This document shows, piece by piece, positions 22,261 through 33,903 of a DNA stretch of 64,000 bases. Origin of the DNA: Periplaneta americana (Eukaryota; Arthropoda; Insecta; Blattodea; Blattidae); contig NC_091117.1 of NCBI RefSeq assembly GCF_040183065.1, forward strand, positions 101,877,501 through 101,941,500, in the 5' to 3' direction. Each line of letters starts with the position of its first letter. Positions within the stretch are counted from its first letter, which is position 1. A program made the translations under genes and the position numbers. The notes beneath the pieces were generated by a model. It was not told where the DNA came from. It saw only the letters and a list, made by a program, of their open reading frames with translations, and did not search any database.

Positions 22261-22952
22261 AGAATTACTACCTTACAGACGGATGACTTTCAATGAAGAG
22301 ACACCCCAGCAATGCATTGCAGTGCGTTATGTTTACACGAGTGAACCGCGCGATAGAACTTAGCATTTCTGTCGACCAAGAGTTGACGCATTCTTTTTGC
22401 CGTTAAGTGTACATGTTTCTAGAATTTAAAGTTATCGAGAAAATCTCCCACAGGATTCTGAACCCCACTACAAACTATAAGTATGATTCGTTGTAACTAA
22501 TTCGGGCTATGTTACGTCATGTAAATTATTGAACTTCAGTAATGTATTTGAGAGTATATTTCTTCATATCTACTCTGAAATGATTAATTTTGAAACCGAA
22601 GAACGTTTTACATTACGATTGTCTCTGAATTCTAAACCGGAGATAAAATAACTCAAAAACTGTATTACTTGATATAATATTATGAATATGTATGGCGTAT
22701 TGATACTTTACATTCGTATTCTTAAGAGCTGTGCAATATACAGAATATTTTACCCTTTCCAATGACTGTACATTGCTAAACATGTACTGTATTTACAAGT
22801 TGTATAAATAAAGAGTGTCGTTAAGATGACAGGGATGCTTTTCTTATTTTCCTTTTGTGCATTCCGACAAACAATTTAGTTTTTTCTGCTCTTTTTTTCT
22901 GCTTCGCTGATAACGAAACTAACACAGTGTAGAGATCGCCTCGGATCCAATA

Positions 22953-23186
22953 GAGGCGCTCAGCGCACAAATGGCCCAGCTCACAAAATTTACATATTGA
23001 GCTTATTGCTTTAAAGAGCTCTTCATGGTGTTCGTTCAAAGTACAAATCGACCTAATAATAATTCCCAGTTTTTCCATGACATTTCAGCACAATTTTTGT
23101 CTGTGTATCGCATTTTGCGCGTGTTACAAAATAGTAAAGTAGAAATATAATTTTGTGAGTTAGGCCATTTGTACGCTGAGCGCCTC
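22953..23186. repeat. 38 bp inverted repeat pair
   Basis: 22953-22990 (starting GAGGCGCTCAGCGCACAAAT) is repeated in inverse at 23149-23186 with a few mismatches; the spacer is ~158 bp. It could be a small foldback element. A minus-strand frame of 85 codons (22821-23078) overlaps the left arm and has no known motif. Confidence 0.65.
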
Positions 23187-23495
23187 AATTGTTCCTGTCC
23201 CTTGGAGTTGGCTCAGAGTTGCATTTCTGTCTTCGCTACATAACTGCTTTTACATTACACTTCACACTCTATCTCCGTTACCTCAACAGGCACACATATA
23301 CTGACAAAGTTCCGAACGCACTCAAAGACTAAAAAATTGACATGAAATAGCGATTAGTAGGAGGACAAAAATAGAAGAAGATAGTAATTCATTTTCCATT
23401 ACCAAGGTACAGTGTGGAATATTAAATTACAAATATTCAAGTAACATAGTCATTAATAGGATGCCTACATTATAATAAACAACTATATAAAATAA

Positions 23496-23599
23496 TTATA
23501 CATACATACACACAAATACATACATACATGCACACATGCATACACGTACACATGCATACATGTACACATGCATACATACATACATGCATACATACATAC

Positions 23600-23630
<31 letters not shown>

Positions 23631-23672
23631 CATACATACATACATACATACATACATACATACATACATACA
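23496..23672. repeat. (CATA)n microsatellite with SINE at its edge
   Basis: CATA/CACA-rich array, pure in its right part. It resumes at about 23935-23951 after the SINE. Confidence 0.95.
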
Positions 23673-23934
23673 TACGGTCCACACCTGTGGAGTAACGTTC
23701 AACACGTCTGGCCGCGAACCCAGGTGGCCCGGGTTCGAATCCCGGTCGGGCCAAGTTACCTGGTTGAGGTTTTTTCCGGGGTTTTCCCTCAACCCAATAT
23801 GATCAAATGCTGGATAACTTTCGGTGCTGGACTCCGGACTCATTTTACCGGCATTATCACCTTCATTTCATTCAGACGCTAAATAACCTAGATGTTGATA
23901 CATCGTCGTAAAATAGCCCAATAAAATAAAAAAA
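23673..23934 (+). mobile_element. tRNA-derived SINE inside (CATA)n
   Basis: Head with CCGGGTTCGAATCCCGG (box B) preceded by a GTCTGGCCGCGAACCCAGG stretch. The body includes CCTGGTTGAGGTTTTTTCC, and the 3' part contains GACGCTAAATAACCTAG and CGTCGTAAAATAG. The 3' tail is A-rich. CATA repeats flank both sides, so the target was the microsatellite. Head differs from the other SINEs but body and tail modules are shared. Confidence 0.8.
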
Positions 23935-23951
23935 ATACATACATACATACA

Positions 23952-25187
23952 AGTTTTTTCTGAACTAACGGATGTGATGTAAAATAATTGAATAATAATA
24001 TTAAAGAAAATAAAAGTTTGTTGCAATGTTTTAGTTAACTCGCTCTATAAAGGATTATTCATATTGTTAAGAGGCCTGGGGTTTGGTAGATACTAAACAT
24101 TACATATTTATAAAGTTAGGAATGAATAAATAAATCTGAATGGAACCAATGGCAACTCAATTGTAATAACAAAATTTTGCTGGACGATGAGTAATAGTAT
24201 TTAGTCAGCTTATACAACTGTTCTCAAGTATTCTTCCAGCTTACAAAAGCAATTAGTGTTTCAGTGAATTTCGAAAGGGATACGTGTGAACTAAATATTG
24301 TTACTCCTCTTTCGAAATGTGAAGGCCAAAAATAAATGATTAATTTATAATTATCTATACTAGTTAAATCCAGAAGCTGCTTGTTTACACGATTCTCGCT
24401 AAAGCACACGATGTCAACATGTTTATCGTTGAAATAGATTTCTATCTGTGGAAATTAATTTCCAAAGCTGCTGACATTATAGTGCATGAGTAACTATCTG
24501 TTATGGCACACTAGCCACTTGTGGAGAAGGAGAAAAGTTTGATGCATTGATTTGTATTAGAATATTAAAGTCTATGTGATGTATCTTGTCTCACTGTGAA
24601 AAGAGAGAGAAGGAGATATGTCTTACTTCGTCTGTGTTGTTATGGCAATGAGGGAGTGGAGAGGTGTCGTCCATCCATCCAGTGGCGGAAGGGACTAGTT
24701 GATACATTCTGTAGCGCAAAATAAAATAACAAAATATCTCTCTTCGTACTGTGTAATTCCGTCACTGAGCTTGTCTTTCAAGAAACTGAGTTCCAGCAGC
24801 CTGTACAATAACAAGATTTTGAAAGGAATCCTGAAAATTTACAACTCTCCTATAATCTCCATCCTCATTTGAAGGGACTTGGTTTTATTGCTACAGAGAC
24901 AAGATAAACCTTACCAGTTATAGACACACTGGATGTAGCCTTTACCAACCACAAGTAAAGAGTTTTTTGCTCAGGTTCCTTGCGTGCTATTTATTCCTGT
25001 GGGCGAGTTACGTGTATTCACACAGACGAGATTTTCCTGCACTATTCAAGTGAAGGCCGTGCCTAATGTAAAGATGGGGGTTTGTGTTTCATGTGGATAG
25101 TATGACCTGTTGCTTCTTTTATTAGCAGAGTCCTGCGTTTGGTTACCTAGAGCCTCCAAGCGATCCACAATATTGTTGGCCAGTCTT
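23952..25187. other. No gene seen
   Basis: AT-rich sequence with no recognisable feature. Confidence 0.5.
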
Positions 25188-26566
25188 ATATGAATGGGAA
25201 TGTTGAGAAACCCCACACGTCCATAAAAGTCAAATTTTCAGGAACGACAAAAAACCACACAGCTACTCTTATTTAAAACTTTGAACTCGTAAAAAAATAT
25301 ATGTGGTTAAGTACAATAAGTTTAAAATTTTCAGTAGATTTCAACCCTATGCGACATCTATTTTCCGACAAAAAATATATAAAAGCCATTGTATATGTGT
25401 TGGTTCTCAATATTTTGAAGTCCATGACTTGAAGCCAGCAACGGAGATGGCAGTAAGGAAGCCCAGCAACTGGCATTTCCAGTTTTTTCTATGTAAAAGG
25501 TTTATACTCCAAAGAGGAAGAAACAGTGTTGGTTTGGTGCAAGGAGAGGTGGCATACACAGTAGATTTGGGGATTCCTCGATCAATAGCAAAGAAGAGCC
25601 AGCGAATTGGAAATCTCTATCCACGGACAAAAGTAAATTCGGTTCCTCCAAATCCAAATAAAGTGAAGGGTGTTAAAAGGCTACTAGAGAAGTATTAAGG
25701 GGACCAGTGGCTGATGCTTGATTCACTCAGATACTATGTAAATCTGTTCCACATGAATGCTCAGGATGTTGGTGCCCCTTCTGATGATGCTGATGATAAT
25801 ATCCTTGACATTAGAAAATTATGAACACGAACCTAGGAGATGGTGTTTTAGTTGTTGAAGGTGAGTATGTTATATAAAAACTTAGATAATAAATTCTGTA
25901 AAGTACAAGGTCATAAAAAATGTATGCAATACCTTTTTATTAATTAATAAGTTACTTATTGTCTACATTACTTCTAACTATTTTTCCATACATGTTTTCA
26001 ATAAATATGTCTATAAATTTTGATTCTGAAACTCAAATTTTCAAAATAATTTTGCAACAAAATTATCTAAATCCTCAATAAACTTTTTCAAAACTCACCA
26101 AATCCTCATTCCAAAACACTCCAACTCAATATTTTATCTTCATTTTTCTCACTTTGTATTAAATATTGATCTACAATGCTTGTGGAAACTCAATGTTATG
26201 TTCCCCTGGAAGTATTAACACAAAAGCTGAAACTAAAAGGTCCATATTCTAAGCACAACAGTTTTTTGCTCCTTCTGAAAAATGTATGGTTTGTGAGTTA
26301 GTGAGTTTTGGAAGTGAGCAACTCGTATTATGCATGTGCTGCCAATCTAAGAATCTAAAATATTGAGAAACCCCACAAATCTTGAACATGTGTGGTTTAT
26401 CTTCACATTGGAAATAAGTTAAACTGAATTCTGGCACACAGTGTGATGGAAAATGTTGTGTCTCTCTTCATAATGATGCATCTTGGTGTGTAGAATACAA
26501 AATGACATGTAACCCAATTTCATGAAAAAGTGGATATTTAGGGTTTCTCAATATTCCCATTCATAT
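25188..26566 (+). mobile_element. TIR element of unknown family
   Basis: 25188-25213 and 26541-26566 are inverted copies, 25 of 26 positions identical, around ATGAATGGGAAT and TTGAGAAACCC. The inner phrase TTGAGAAACCCCACA recurs at about 26362. One possible coding frame lies inside (25303-25824). Target duplication not resolved. Confidence 0.65.
25303..25824 (+). pseudogene. Unrecognised ORF inside TIR element
   Basis: Open from 25303 to TAA at 25696-25698 (131 codons), then the same frame continues sensibly for another 41 codons to TGA at 25822-25824. The part after the stop reads GDQWLMLDSLRYYVNLFHMN and ends with an acidic DDADDNILDI tail. The C-terminal half of the main part is basic (SIAKKSQRIGN; VNSVPPNPNKVKGVKRLLEK). 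I do not recognise the family. The coherent continuation suggests one nonsense mutation in a ~173-residue protein or exon, perhaps the element's own. No catalytic motif is visible. Confidence 0.4.
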
Positions 26567-26819
26567 GATTATTAAGATATGGAGTGTCGTACCGAGGAGA
26601 TATGTCATTGATTACTATATTGGAGTGTAACTTGATGATAACTGTGTGGGATTGTGTTGACCAGTGTCATTTGTGCCACCAATTATTACCACTTGGTCAT
26701 TTTTTGTGAAGTCCCTCGTTCATAATAGCACTTACTTTCTACTGAATGTATGGATCAGGAGACGTACTGCGCCTCGTTCTTTATCTCATGCAAAAGGACA
26801 AAAACAAAGTTAAAAAATG
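26567..26819. other. Short stretch, nothing recognised
   Basis: Spacer between two TIR elements. Confidence 0.4.
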
Positions 26820-28003
26820 CAGTGGCGGCTCGTATTAAGGGGCACATGGGCACGTGTCCTCTCATTCGTTTTATTTTCCCACAAAAAATAAAGCAATTTT
26901 TGTTTTAAATTATCGGCTCAAAACTTAATGATTTAAGAGCTTCCATTCAGGTATAAACACACCGTGAAATGTGAATGCTTTCAGCTACGGCGAGCGAGTG
27001 GAATCGTGGAATCATCTGGCTCAGACTCCGTAGTTCTAGTGCCCATCCTTTGTACATGCGCACAGACAAATCAGAGTTTCAATGCGAGAAGAGCGGTGTG
27101 AGGTTATGGATGAGGGTTCGAGAAGATGAGAGGGGAAGAGTCGGCCAGGACTCAGTCACTCGAGTCGTCATCCTGTGCACATGCGCAAATGGTTTTAAAA
27201 CTTTGAACGCGATGAGGAAGGCGTTACATATAGAAGTATGACGGTAAAACTCTCATTGCCCGAAGAACCAAAATTGAGTTGCCAGCATAGCTATTTTGTA
27301 GCTAGATCTAGTTATTATAATTGCTTTATATCATATCAGAGGCAATGCTTAACTATGTTTTCCGATTAATTTAGCTACTAAAATTACACCGTTTAACATT
27401 GTTCATATAGAAGTTTAGCTATATTTAAAATTATGGTAGGCTACTTTTTTATTAAGGGTGTTGACAATATTGACAACCGTACGAAATACATGTTATCGGT
27501 TCCCGCGTTTGTATTCGTAGCAGTAATAATAAAATAAAATTCTGAGTGTCATTAATAATTCTCTTCCTTTTTATTTGAAGTGTGAAGTTAGTTACATTAG
27601 TGTTCGTTGTGTGCTTGTGTACTTGTTCATTTCAATGTGAATAACGATAGTGAGCTAGTTGGAAGACAATTAGATCTTGACAGCAGAGTTCGCGCAAAGA
27701 AAGACAGACAGCATCAGCAATGCTTTCAAGAGAGTAAAATGGTGCGTTTGATTTCTAACTTCAACCAGCAAGTTATCGAAGTATTTGTTCGAACTAAGAA
27801 TCGAAGAATGGACTTCATCTATAAATAGAAAGATTAGTGCATAATGCATTCTTTATATTTACATTTTGCTATTGAAATTTTCAGCAATTTATTCAGTATG
27901 ACAAGGCTATGTTCGTGTAGTAAGGAACCTATGAGTTCAATAAATCCAATATTAGTGTTTTAAGTTGTGCCCCGCCAAATATTTTGGTCACGAGCCGTCA
28001 CTG
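26820..28003. mobile_element. hAT-like TIR element
   Basis: The left end CAGTGGCGGCTCGT and the right end, reversed, CAGTGACGGCTCGT are 13/14 identical. CAGTG starts and the inner GGGGCACATGGGCACGTG are typical of hAT elements related to zinc-finger MYM-type transposases. The 1184 bp interior has no recognisable transposase; a 73-codon frame at 27607-27828 is unplaced. The 8 bp flanks do not match, so the target duplication has decayed or the borders are slightly off. Confidence 0.55.
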
Positions 28004-28961
28004 CGTGTAAATAGAACTAAGTGTCTATTTTATATATCTTGACTGCATCATTATCTGGAGTTGAATTGTTTCAGTTTTTATATCAATTTTAAGATCCAGT
28101 TTTCCTTATTCTTCTCATATAACCTAGTAAATAAATTTATAAATTAACTTCAATGGGTTTTATTTGATCACGTTTCATATGCACAAGGTGATATTAACAG
28201 AAGGCGGTGATTACTTACGCTGTATTATGGTTTCAATCAAATCAACTGAACATCACGACTTTGCTTTGTGGTATAATGCAGATAATCAATCTGTCCTGTA
28301 GATGTAGTAAGCGACTATGACAAGTACAATATTAGCCTAATATTAGAACATCTTATATTATTTTGCTACACATTTCTGTTACTGATACACAATGCGTTGA
28401 GAATGACTGTATCGACTATCCGAAAGATTGGAAATTCAATCTGATTTGAAGTCAAGGTTAAGGCGAAATTTTTCATCTCGTCTGAATTTCCTGGATCCAC
28501 TCAGCTTCCTATGGATTTAAATGCAGTGTGTTTATCAGGGAGTACATAGTGAATATTTAAGGGATACATAACCTTCATTGCACTACTTTTACATACATTA
28601 CATTTTGACAGTTGTATTGAATTGATTTACTTATACGTCATTTCTTCGTCAAAAGCAAAAAATATTAATATAGCCTATCTTAATGATATAGTATTTCCAA
28701 ATTTAAATCCTTATATTAATAAAATACATGTATACGCCCGTTATAGTGAACATCTTTTTACATTTCAGAATTTTCTTGATTTGTTTTGTTTTGTTTTTTT
28801 TTTCTAACGTTAAGTTACCATAGTAGCGGTATTATTTACTGGAGTTCACGTCATACGAAGAATACAAAGCGTATAATGACAATTTTTTGACGTGACTCTG
28901 TGTAGGTATAAGACGGAAAATTGAGGAAAAATATATCATATTTGATATATTTAATGAATTA
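28004..28961. other. No gene seen
   Basis: AT-rich; no recognisable feature. Confidence 0.5.
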
Positions 28962-28989
28962 ATGGAAGGAAAAACAATTGAAATGTACG

Positions 28990-29100
28990 CAAACGCGCGT
29001 CCTTGCAAGGGAATTTCGGGTCGACAGAGTCTACGTGAGCTCCAAGCCTGTTGGCCATTCGTCTCATTCCGTTTTTCACCCTTCCGTAAATGCGACGATA
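28990..29100. repeat. Dispersed repeat, copy 1
   Basis: TCCTTGCAAGGGAA, TGAGCTCCAAG and a following stretch resemble 51251-51345 in the same order and spacing. The unit family is unknown. Confidence 0.5.
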
Positions 29101-29199
29101 ATTGTGTAGCACATCTCAATAACATCACAGCAGTATTGCTACTAAATCATGCAATGAATGAGATTTAAATATATCCTTTCAATTTTAGTCGAGTATATA

Positions 29200-29345
29200 A
29201 TGACGCAGTATCAAGTACAAAATTATTTAGCGTCGATGAAATTGGTTTGATTGAGGACTTAGCGTGTTATCAGACATTCGCCTTATAGTTGAAGAAAACC
29301 AACCAGACAATCAGCCTAAACGAGTTTCGGGTGCAGCTTCGGATC
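29200..29345 (-). mobile_element. Degenerate SINE remnant
   Basis: Contains ATTATTTAGCGTCGATGAAATTGG and AACCAACCAGACAATCAGCC-like phrases in the order of the minus-strand SINEs at 15343 and 38592, with deletions. Confidence 0.55.
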
Positions 29346-29665
29346 AGTAGGTAGAAAGCAAGTTAAAAGTAATTACATAAACTTATTAAAGGTCAAAGCT
29401 TGTGTTTGGTAGGTTATATTTGGTTTTGTTCAGATAAGTTTCAGTTTGTTCAGATAATTATAAATTTGTATTAACAAAAGCCACCCTAAATAAGGGTTGG
29501 ATAGATCGGCCTACTAATCAATTCACAAAGAACAATCATTAAAAACAATTATGTGACAATTTGAAAGAAAAAAACATTAAGTTAAACGATAAGAAAACAT
29601 AGGAAATCGTTTACAATAAAATTTTCTTGTGTACAAATGATTACTAATTATAGCTAAGAATGATA

Positions 29666-30348
29666 TTAACATTTTAACACATGAGATCCTATAGCATCAA
29701 TCGTTGCATCAGAAAATTTAAATTGTTTAAGTTGATTTAAAGTTTCTCGTGGGATCGTGCCACGGGCACCGAGCATGAGCCCAAAAACTGTCCAATGTGT
29801 GATGTGGTATTGTGCTCAGAGATGCTGACAACAAGGCTCATATATGACTCGTTTTTCACGACACACCTCTTGTGGCTGTTGCTCATGCATCTCGAAACGG
29901 ATTGTGGGATCAAGAACGACACCCTTATCCTTCTACCGATCAATTATGATGATATCAGCACATCTAGTAGAGCCATCAGAAGAGATGCAACCAACATCCT
30001 CATAAACCTCATAGGAAGCATTCTGACGGATTGAAGCTGCGATGAGAGAACGAACCGTATTATGTCTGTTGATTCGGAGCAATTCTCCATGATGGCAGAA
30101 ACCCAAGTCGTGAGAAAGCGTTTCTTGCTCGTCGCATTTTCTGCAACGGGTTGAGTCACAAGTCCTACCAGAGAGAGTACGTACAGGTATTGTATTAAGT
30201 TCATCTTAATGGTTTGCGTCCACTGACTGTTCGAAAGTCCCTTTTTGGTTGAGATCCACAAATTACCTTCCTTCCAGTGAGAATAGAAAACAGCTCCCAA
30301 ACATTTACTTTTCAATCTGCTCAACTGATGATAATAATCTTCACGCAA
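29666..30348 (-). pseudogene. R2-type LINE, C-terminal endonuclease region
   Basis: The minus strand begins in one frame with GLSNSQWTQTIKMN, shifts, then reads TIPVRTLSGRTCDSTRCRKC, with a CxxC...H...C zinc-binding pattern and HHGELLRINRHNTVRSLIAA. Then VYEDVGCISSDGSTRCADII, stop, and VVLDPTIRFEMHEQQ. This is the layout of the C-terminus of R2-clade LINEs: a CCHC motif followed by a restriction-like endonuclease with acidic residues (ADIIIID ... LDPTIRFE). Two in-frame stops and one frameshift show decay. End placed at TAA 29668-29666. Target site unknown. Confidence 0.75.
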
Positions 30349-31122
30349 TACTTTTCTGACTTTTTTAAAGTTATTTATTGATTTGTTTAGGTTAGGCTTG
30401 ATTTTCTCAGGTTACTGTAGTTTCTACATTTTTGTTTGTTTATGTTACATTTAATTTTCTCATATCAATTTTAGTTTTTTCAGTCAAAAAAATTGGATTT
30501 GTTTAGGCTACTTTGGTTTACTCACGTTAGTTCCAATTTGTATACTTTTGTTACGCTTGGTTTGCTGGTGTTTGTTTGGTTCCTTTAGGTTAATTTTGGG
30601 TTTCTTTTTTAAATTACATATGATTTGTTTAGTTTTTGCGTTACTTATTTTTATTTTGCTAATAAACTCACCTTAGATTAGTTTCAGTTTATACCCCACC
30701 CGAAACTCCAACATTTCACCATTATCCTATTGTATTAGTGGATAAGTTATTTAAGTGCTTAGTGGGTCTGCAGAACTAGACCCTACCACAGTACTAGTAA
30801 GGGCATAAAAAGAAGATGTTGCGCGATACTGACCACAACAATACTCCCTATTTTCACAATCAAAAAGAATGAACACCAAGAATGAACACTCGGTGTTCAT
30901 TCCTTACCGTGTACGAACACTGCTAACTTTGATTTTCAAGGATCTTGTTCATTTTATATAACGCATAGGATACATATTATGTGATGTAACTGCAATGCGT
31001 CGAAAGTTTTCCAACAGTTTTTGATTTTTTTTCTTGATAGTCGCAACTAAAACAGACATTTTACTGTGCATTACATATAGTTAATCAAATATATTTTTGT
31101 AAGAAGTACTGTAGGAACCATG
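30349..31122. other. No gene; small hairpin
   Basis: T-rich, low-complexity sequence with many AGGTTA/TTTAGG words. At 30880-30902 a perfect 10 bp-arm hairpin GAATGAACAC/GTGTTCATTC has a 3 nt loop; function unknown. Confidence 0.5.
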
Positions 31123-31179
31123 TTACTTCCCATTGGCATTTTTCAGTAGAGTGAAGTAAGAGTACGCAGAATTCATGAT
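31123..31179 (-). CDS. Odorant receptor, last coding exon
   Basis: Terminal exon of an insect odorant receptor (7tm_6 family). After a strong acceptor (pyrimidine tract ending CATTGCAG) the frame reads IMNSAYSYFTLLKNANGK and stops at TAA (31125-31123). SYSYFTLL is the near-universal C-terminal signature of these receptors. The exon starts in phase 0, matching the phase 0 donor of the exon at 33444-33289. 57 bp including the stop. Confidence 0.88.
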   Translation of the reverse strand: MMNSAYSYFTLLKNANGK

Positions 31180-31615
31180 CTGCAATGAGAGGAAAATAAA
31201 ATTGTTCAGATTACACATACAGTGTTCTCCTATTTCAATTACATGACTTAAAATGTGAAACATTGACCCGCCTTATGTATCATTTACACAAACACAGATG
31301 TTAACATAATGTTGGCTATACATGTACAAAATAATATACTTTTCCTATTGAAACTCGTATATTCAAATATCATTCCTGTTCCCAGTATGTTTCCTCATTA
31401 CCTGCGTTACTATCAGTCATATAACATTTTACGTGAGATTGTATAAATGAGTCTACAGTTATTAGTGATATTCACAACAGATAATAATTTCTGTTACTTA
31501 TCAAAGAGTCCCAGATCAATCAACTGAACGCATCTAAACAGTGCAACACACCAAATTAACAATATAAACGCACAGAAAAGAAATCTATATATAACAATTC
31601 TGAAACTTACAAGAG

Positions 31616-31698
31616 GTAGGTTAGGTTAGGTTAGATTAGACTAAGTTAGGTTAGATTATGTTAAGTCATGTTAGGTGAGGCTAGGTTAGTATAGGTAG
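31616..31698. repeat. Degenerate TTAGG-like pentamer array
   Basis: Starting TAGGTTAGGTTAGG, about 16 consecutive pentamers stay in phase, each TTAGG or one to two changes away. TTAGG is the insect telomere repeat. This may be an interstitial remnant or a chance low-complexity tract. Confidence 0.55.
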
Positions 31699-32450
31699 TT
31701 AGCATAGGAAAATACGTAGATAAGATAATTTAATAAGTTATGTTTCAGTTAGTTAAGATATGCTGTAGCCCTACTAATAGTTACAGTGTCATGAGCCTTA
31801 CTCAGATAGTATATGGTAGGCAATCATCCATTCGGTGTTATGATTCCAGTTTCAGAAATGGCTGTATTTCTTTTCTTTTTCTGCCAGTTTTTGTTATACT
31901 TAAGGAAATACACTTTTAACATGAGTGAACTCACAGAGTTTTTTGGCTGTTGCGAGTTCCGTCCCTAGTTTGACAATGCATTTCAGTTGCCTATATCATG
32001 TTTGAATAAAGGATAAATAAATCAATTCATTAATATTTAATTTAGAAATTTTCTCACTATTCGTGAGCTGTCACAAGAGACAAAGAGTACTTAACCATAT
32101 AAATGTTTACAAGTTCATTGAACCATTAATTTTGTTTTGACAATGAAATTCCTACCAGTACATAGCTGCAAATACATGTTGAGATTAGTAGAAATATACC
32201 TAGTTTTAGAGAGGTAAATGTTACAAAAGAATGCTAATGAACTTGGTTTCATTTCGAATATGGGTAATTCTTCAGGAGAGCGATATTGATCCTTTCAATG
32301 CAGCTAAAGTTACAATCGGAATAATAGATGTAGGTATTCCAAGCCTCTTAAACACATCTTTCATGAAGAGAGTAGCGGTACCTCTTGCTACCTACTGCTG
32401 CTACGTACCGTTATTATTTATTACTAATACTACTAAGTTAATATTAATAC
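31699..32450. other. No gene seen (receptor intron)
   Basis: Inside the last intron of the odorant receptor on the minus strand; no other feature. Confidence 0.5.
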
Positions 32451-32451
32451 T

Positions 32452-32503
<52 letters not shown>

Positions 32504-32703
32504 GTAATAATAATAGTTATAGATCCTAAAATACTATTACTATTAGCCTACTTCTACTGCTACCACCACTACTACTACTACTACTACTAATGCTACTACT
32601 ACTACTGCTAATACTACTACTAATGCTACTACTACTACTACTACTAATAATAATAACAATAATAATGATAAGGCTAATAACAATAATAATAATGATGATA
32701 AGG

Positions 32704-32754
<51 letters not shown>

Positions 32755-32757
32755 TAA
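32451..32757. repeat. Compound (TAA)n/(CTA)n microsatellite
   Basis: TAA runs at 32451-32515, CTA-rich repeats at 32559-32640, then TAA/AAT runs to 32757. Confidence 0.95.
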
Positions 32758-33288
32758 TATAAAATTGTATGAAGATGGTTGCAGTTGTAGTAATTTATAC
32801 ATTCAGTTCAATTGGCAGTAGACAGTCTTTATCGATACTGTGTAGTTTTTTGTTCGTGTGGATATGAATCTTATGGCGTCAATAAGACTGTGCGCTTAAT
32901 TTACCCAGACACAACTTGATTTTCTCAGTCTCTCTACTGTAAGTAAGCCTTAGCATCTAGAATCTTGTACCTTAATTTCTAATCACCTAGAGGTAAAGGT
33001 ATTGTTGGCTTCACGATCACGAATTGTATTTCTAGTTGACATACAGAATATTGATCAGAGACACTTATTTGTTTAGAAAGTTTGAAGATCGCTCAACGAG
33101 AGATAAATGTGAGGACATCATGAATATATTATGCTCATCTCGAAATCAAATGTGTAACTTAAAAGTACAGGACAAATTACTGAACCTAATTTATAACTCA
33201 TCGTGTTTTAGTCTTCTGTACCTTGAATGTTTCTCAACATACCCATACATCGGATATTTCAAGCAAGAGAGAACGTATAAATACAAAC

Positions 33289-33444
33289 CTTGCCAAATAG
33301 CTCCAATGACAATGTGCCGAACGGGCCCACAGAAAGCAGGGCGGGGCGCTGAGCCCTCATAATAATGAGGGATATTGAAGTGTTGAACTTCTTGGACGCG
33401 TCGTACCAGCCGCAGTTGTAAGAAGCTTCTCCCACCATCTCACT
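33289..33444 (-). CDS. Odorant receptor exon (TM7 region)
   Basis: 156 bp exon, phase 0 at both ends. It reads SEMVGEASYNCGWYDASKKF, then ISLIIMRAQRPALLSVGPFG and TLSLELFGK. This matches the 7tm_6 pattern SExVxxAxYxCxWY ... LxxIIMRAQKP ... AGxFxxLSLxTF, the last loop and start of TM7. Acceptor CTACAG before AGTGAG; donor AAG/GTTTGT at 33288. The receptor would be a ligand-gated channel subunit working with Orco in sensory neurons. No stop or frameshift. Confidence 0.92.
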
Positions 33445-33903
33445 CTGTAGGTCCATACCGAGATGCAGAGTCATAATTATTACAAAATAACACATATTAG
33501 GCCTACGCTTTGAAGTTATTAAAACATTAACTGCTTTACTTAAAATTAATCGAATGGCAGTTTCAGTGCATCTTCAGAATATTTCCTTAATGCATTTCCC
33601 CTCCTAAAAATTAAAGGAATATAACTGTGTATGCCTCATTTATTATACTTATTCTCCACTTTCTCTGTTTCTTCACCTTCCTTCGTTCTCTGCTCATCCC
33701 CTTCTCTGTCCCCAATGTTTGGACGTACACTTCTTCTACATTCTTTCATCACTCTGTGTATATTGAGTGCCGATTTTTTTAATAACACTTATGCCACATT
33801 TACAATCTGTCTATATTAGACAATAAGTAAATATTATAAAGGAATATGACATGAGTGGAGATGTTATCCCATGACAACACTCCAAAAGAAAAATAACAAT
33901 GTT

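Noticed and set aside
27607-27828. 73-codon frame within the hAT-like TIR element
   Set aside because: No recognisable transposase block.
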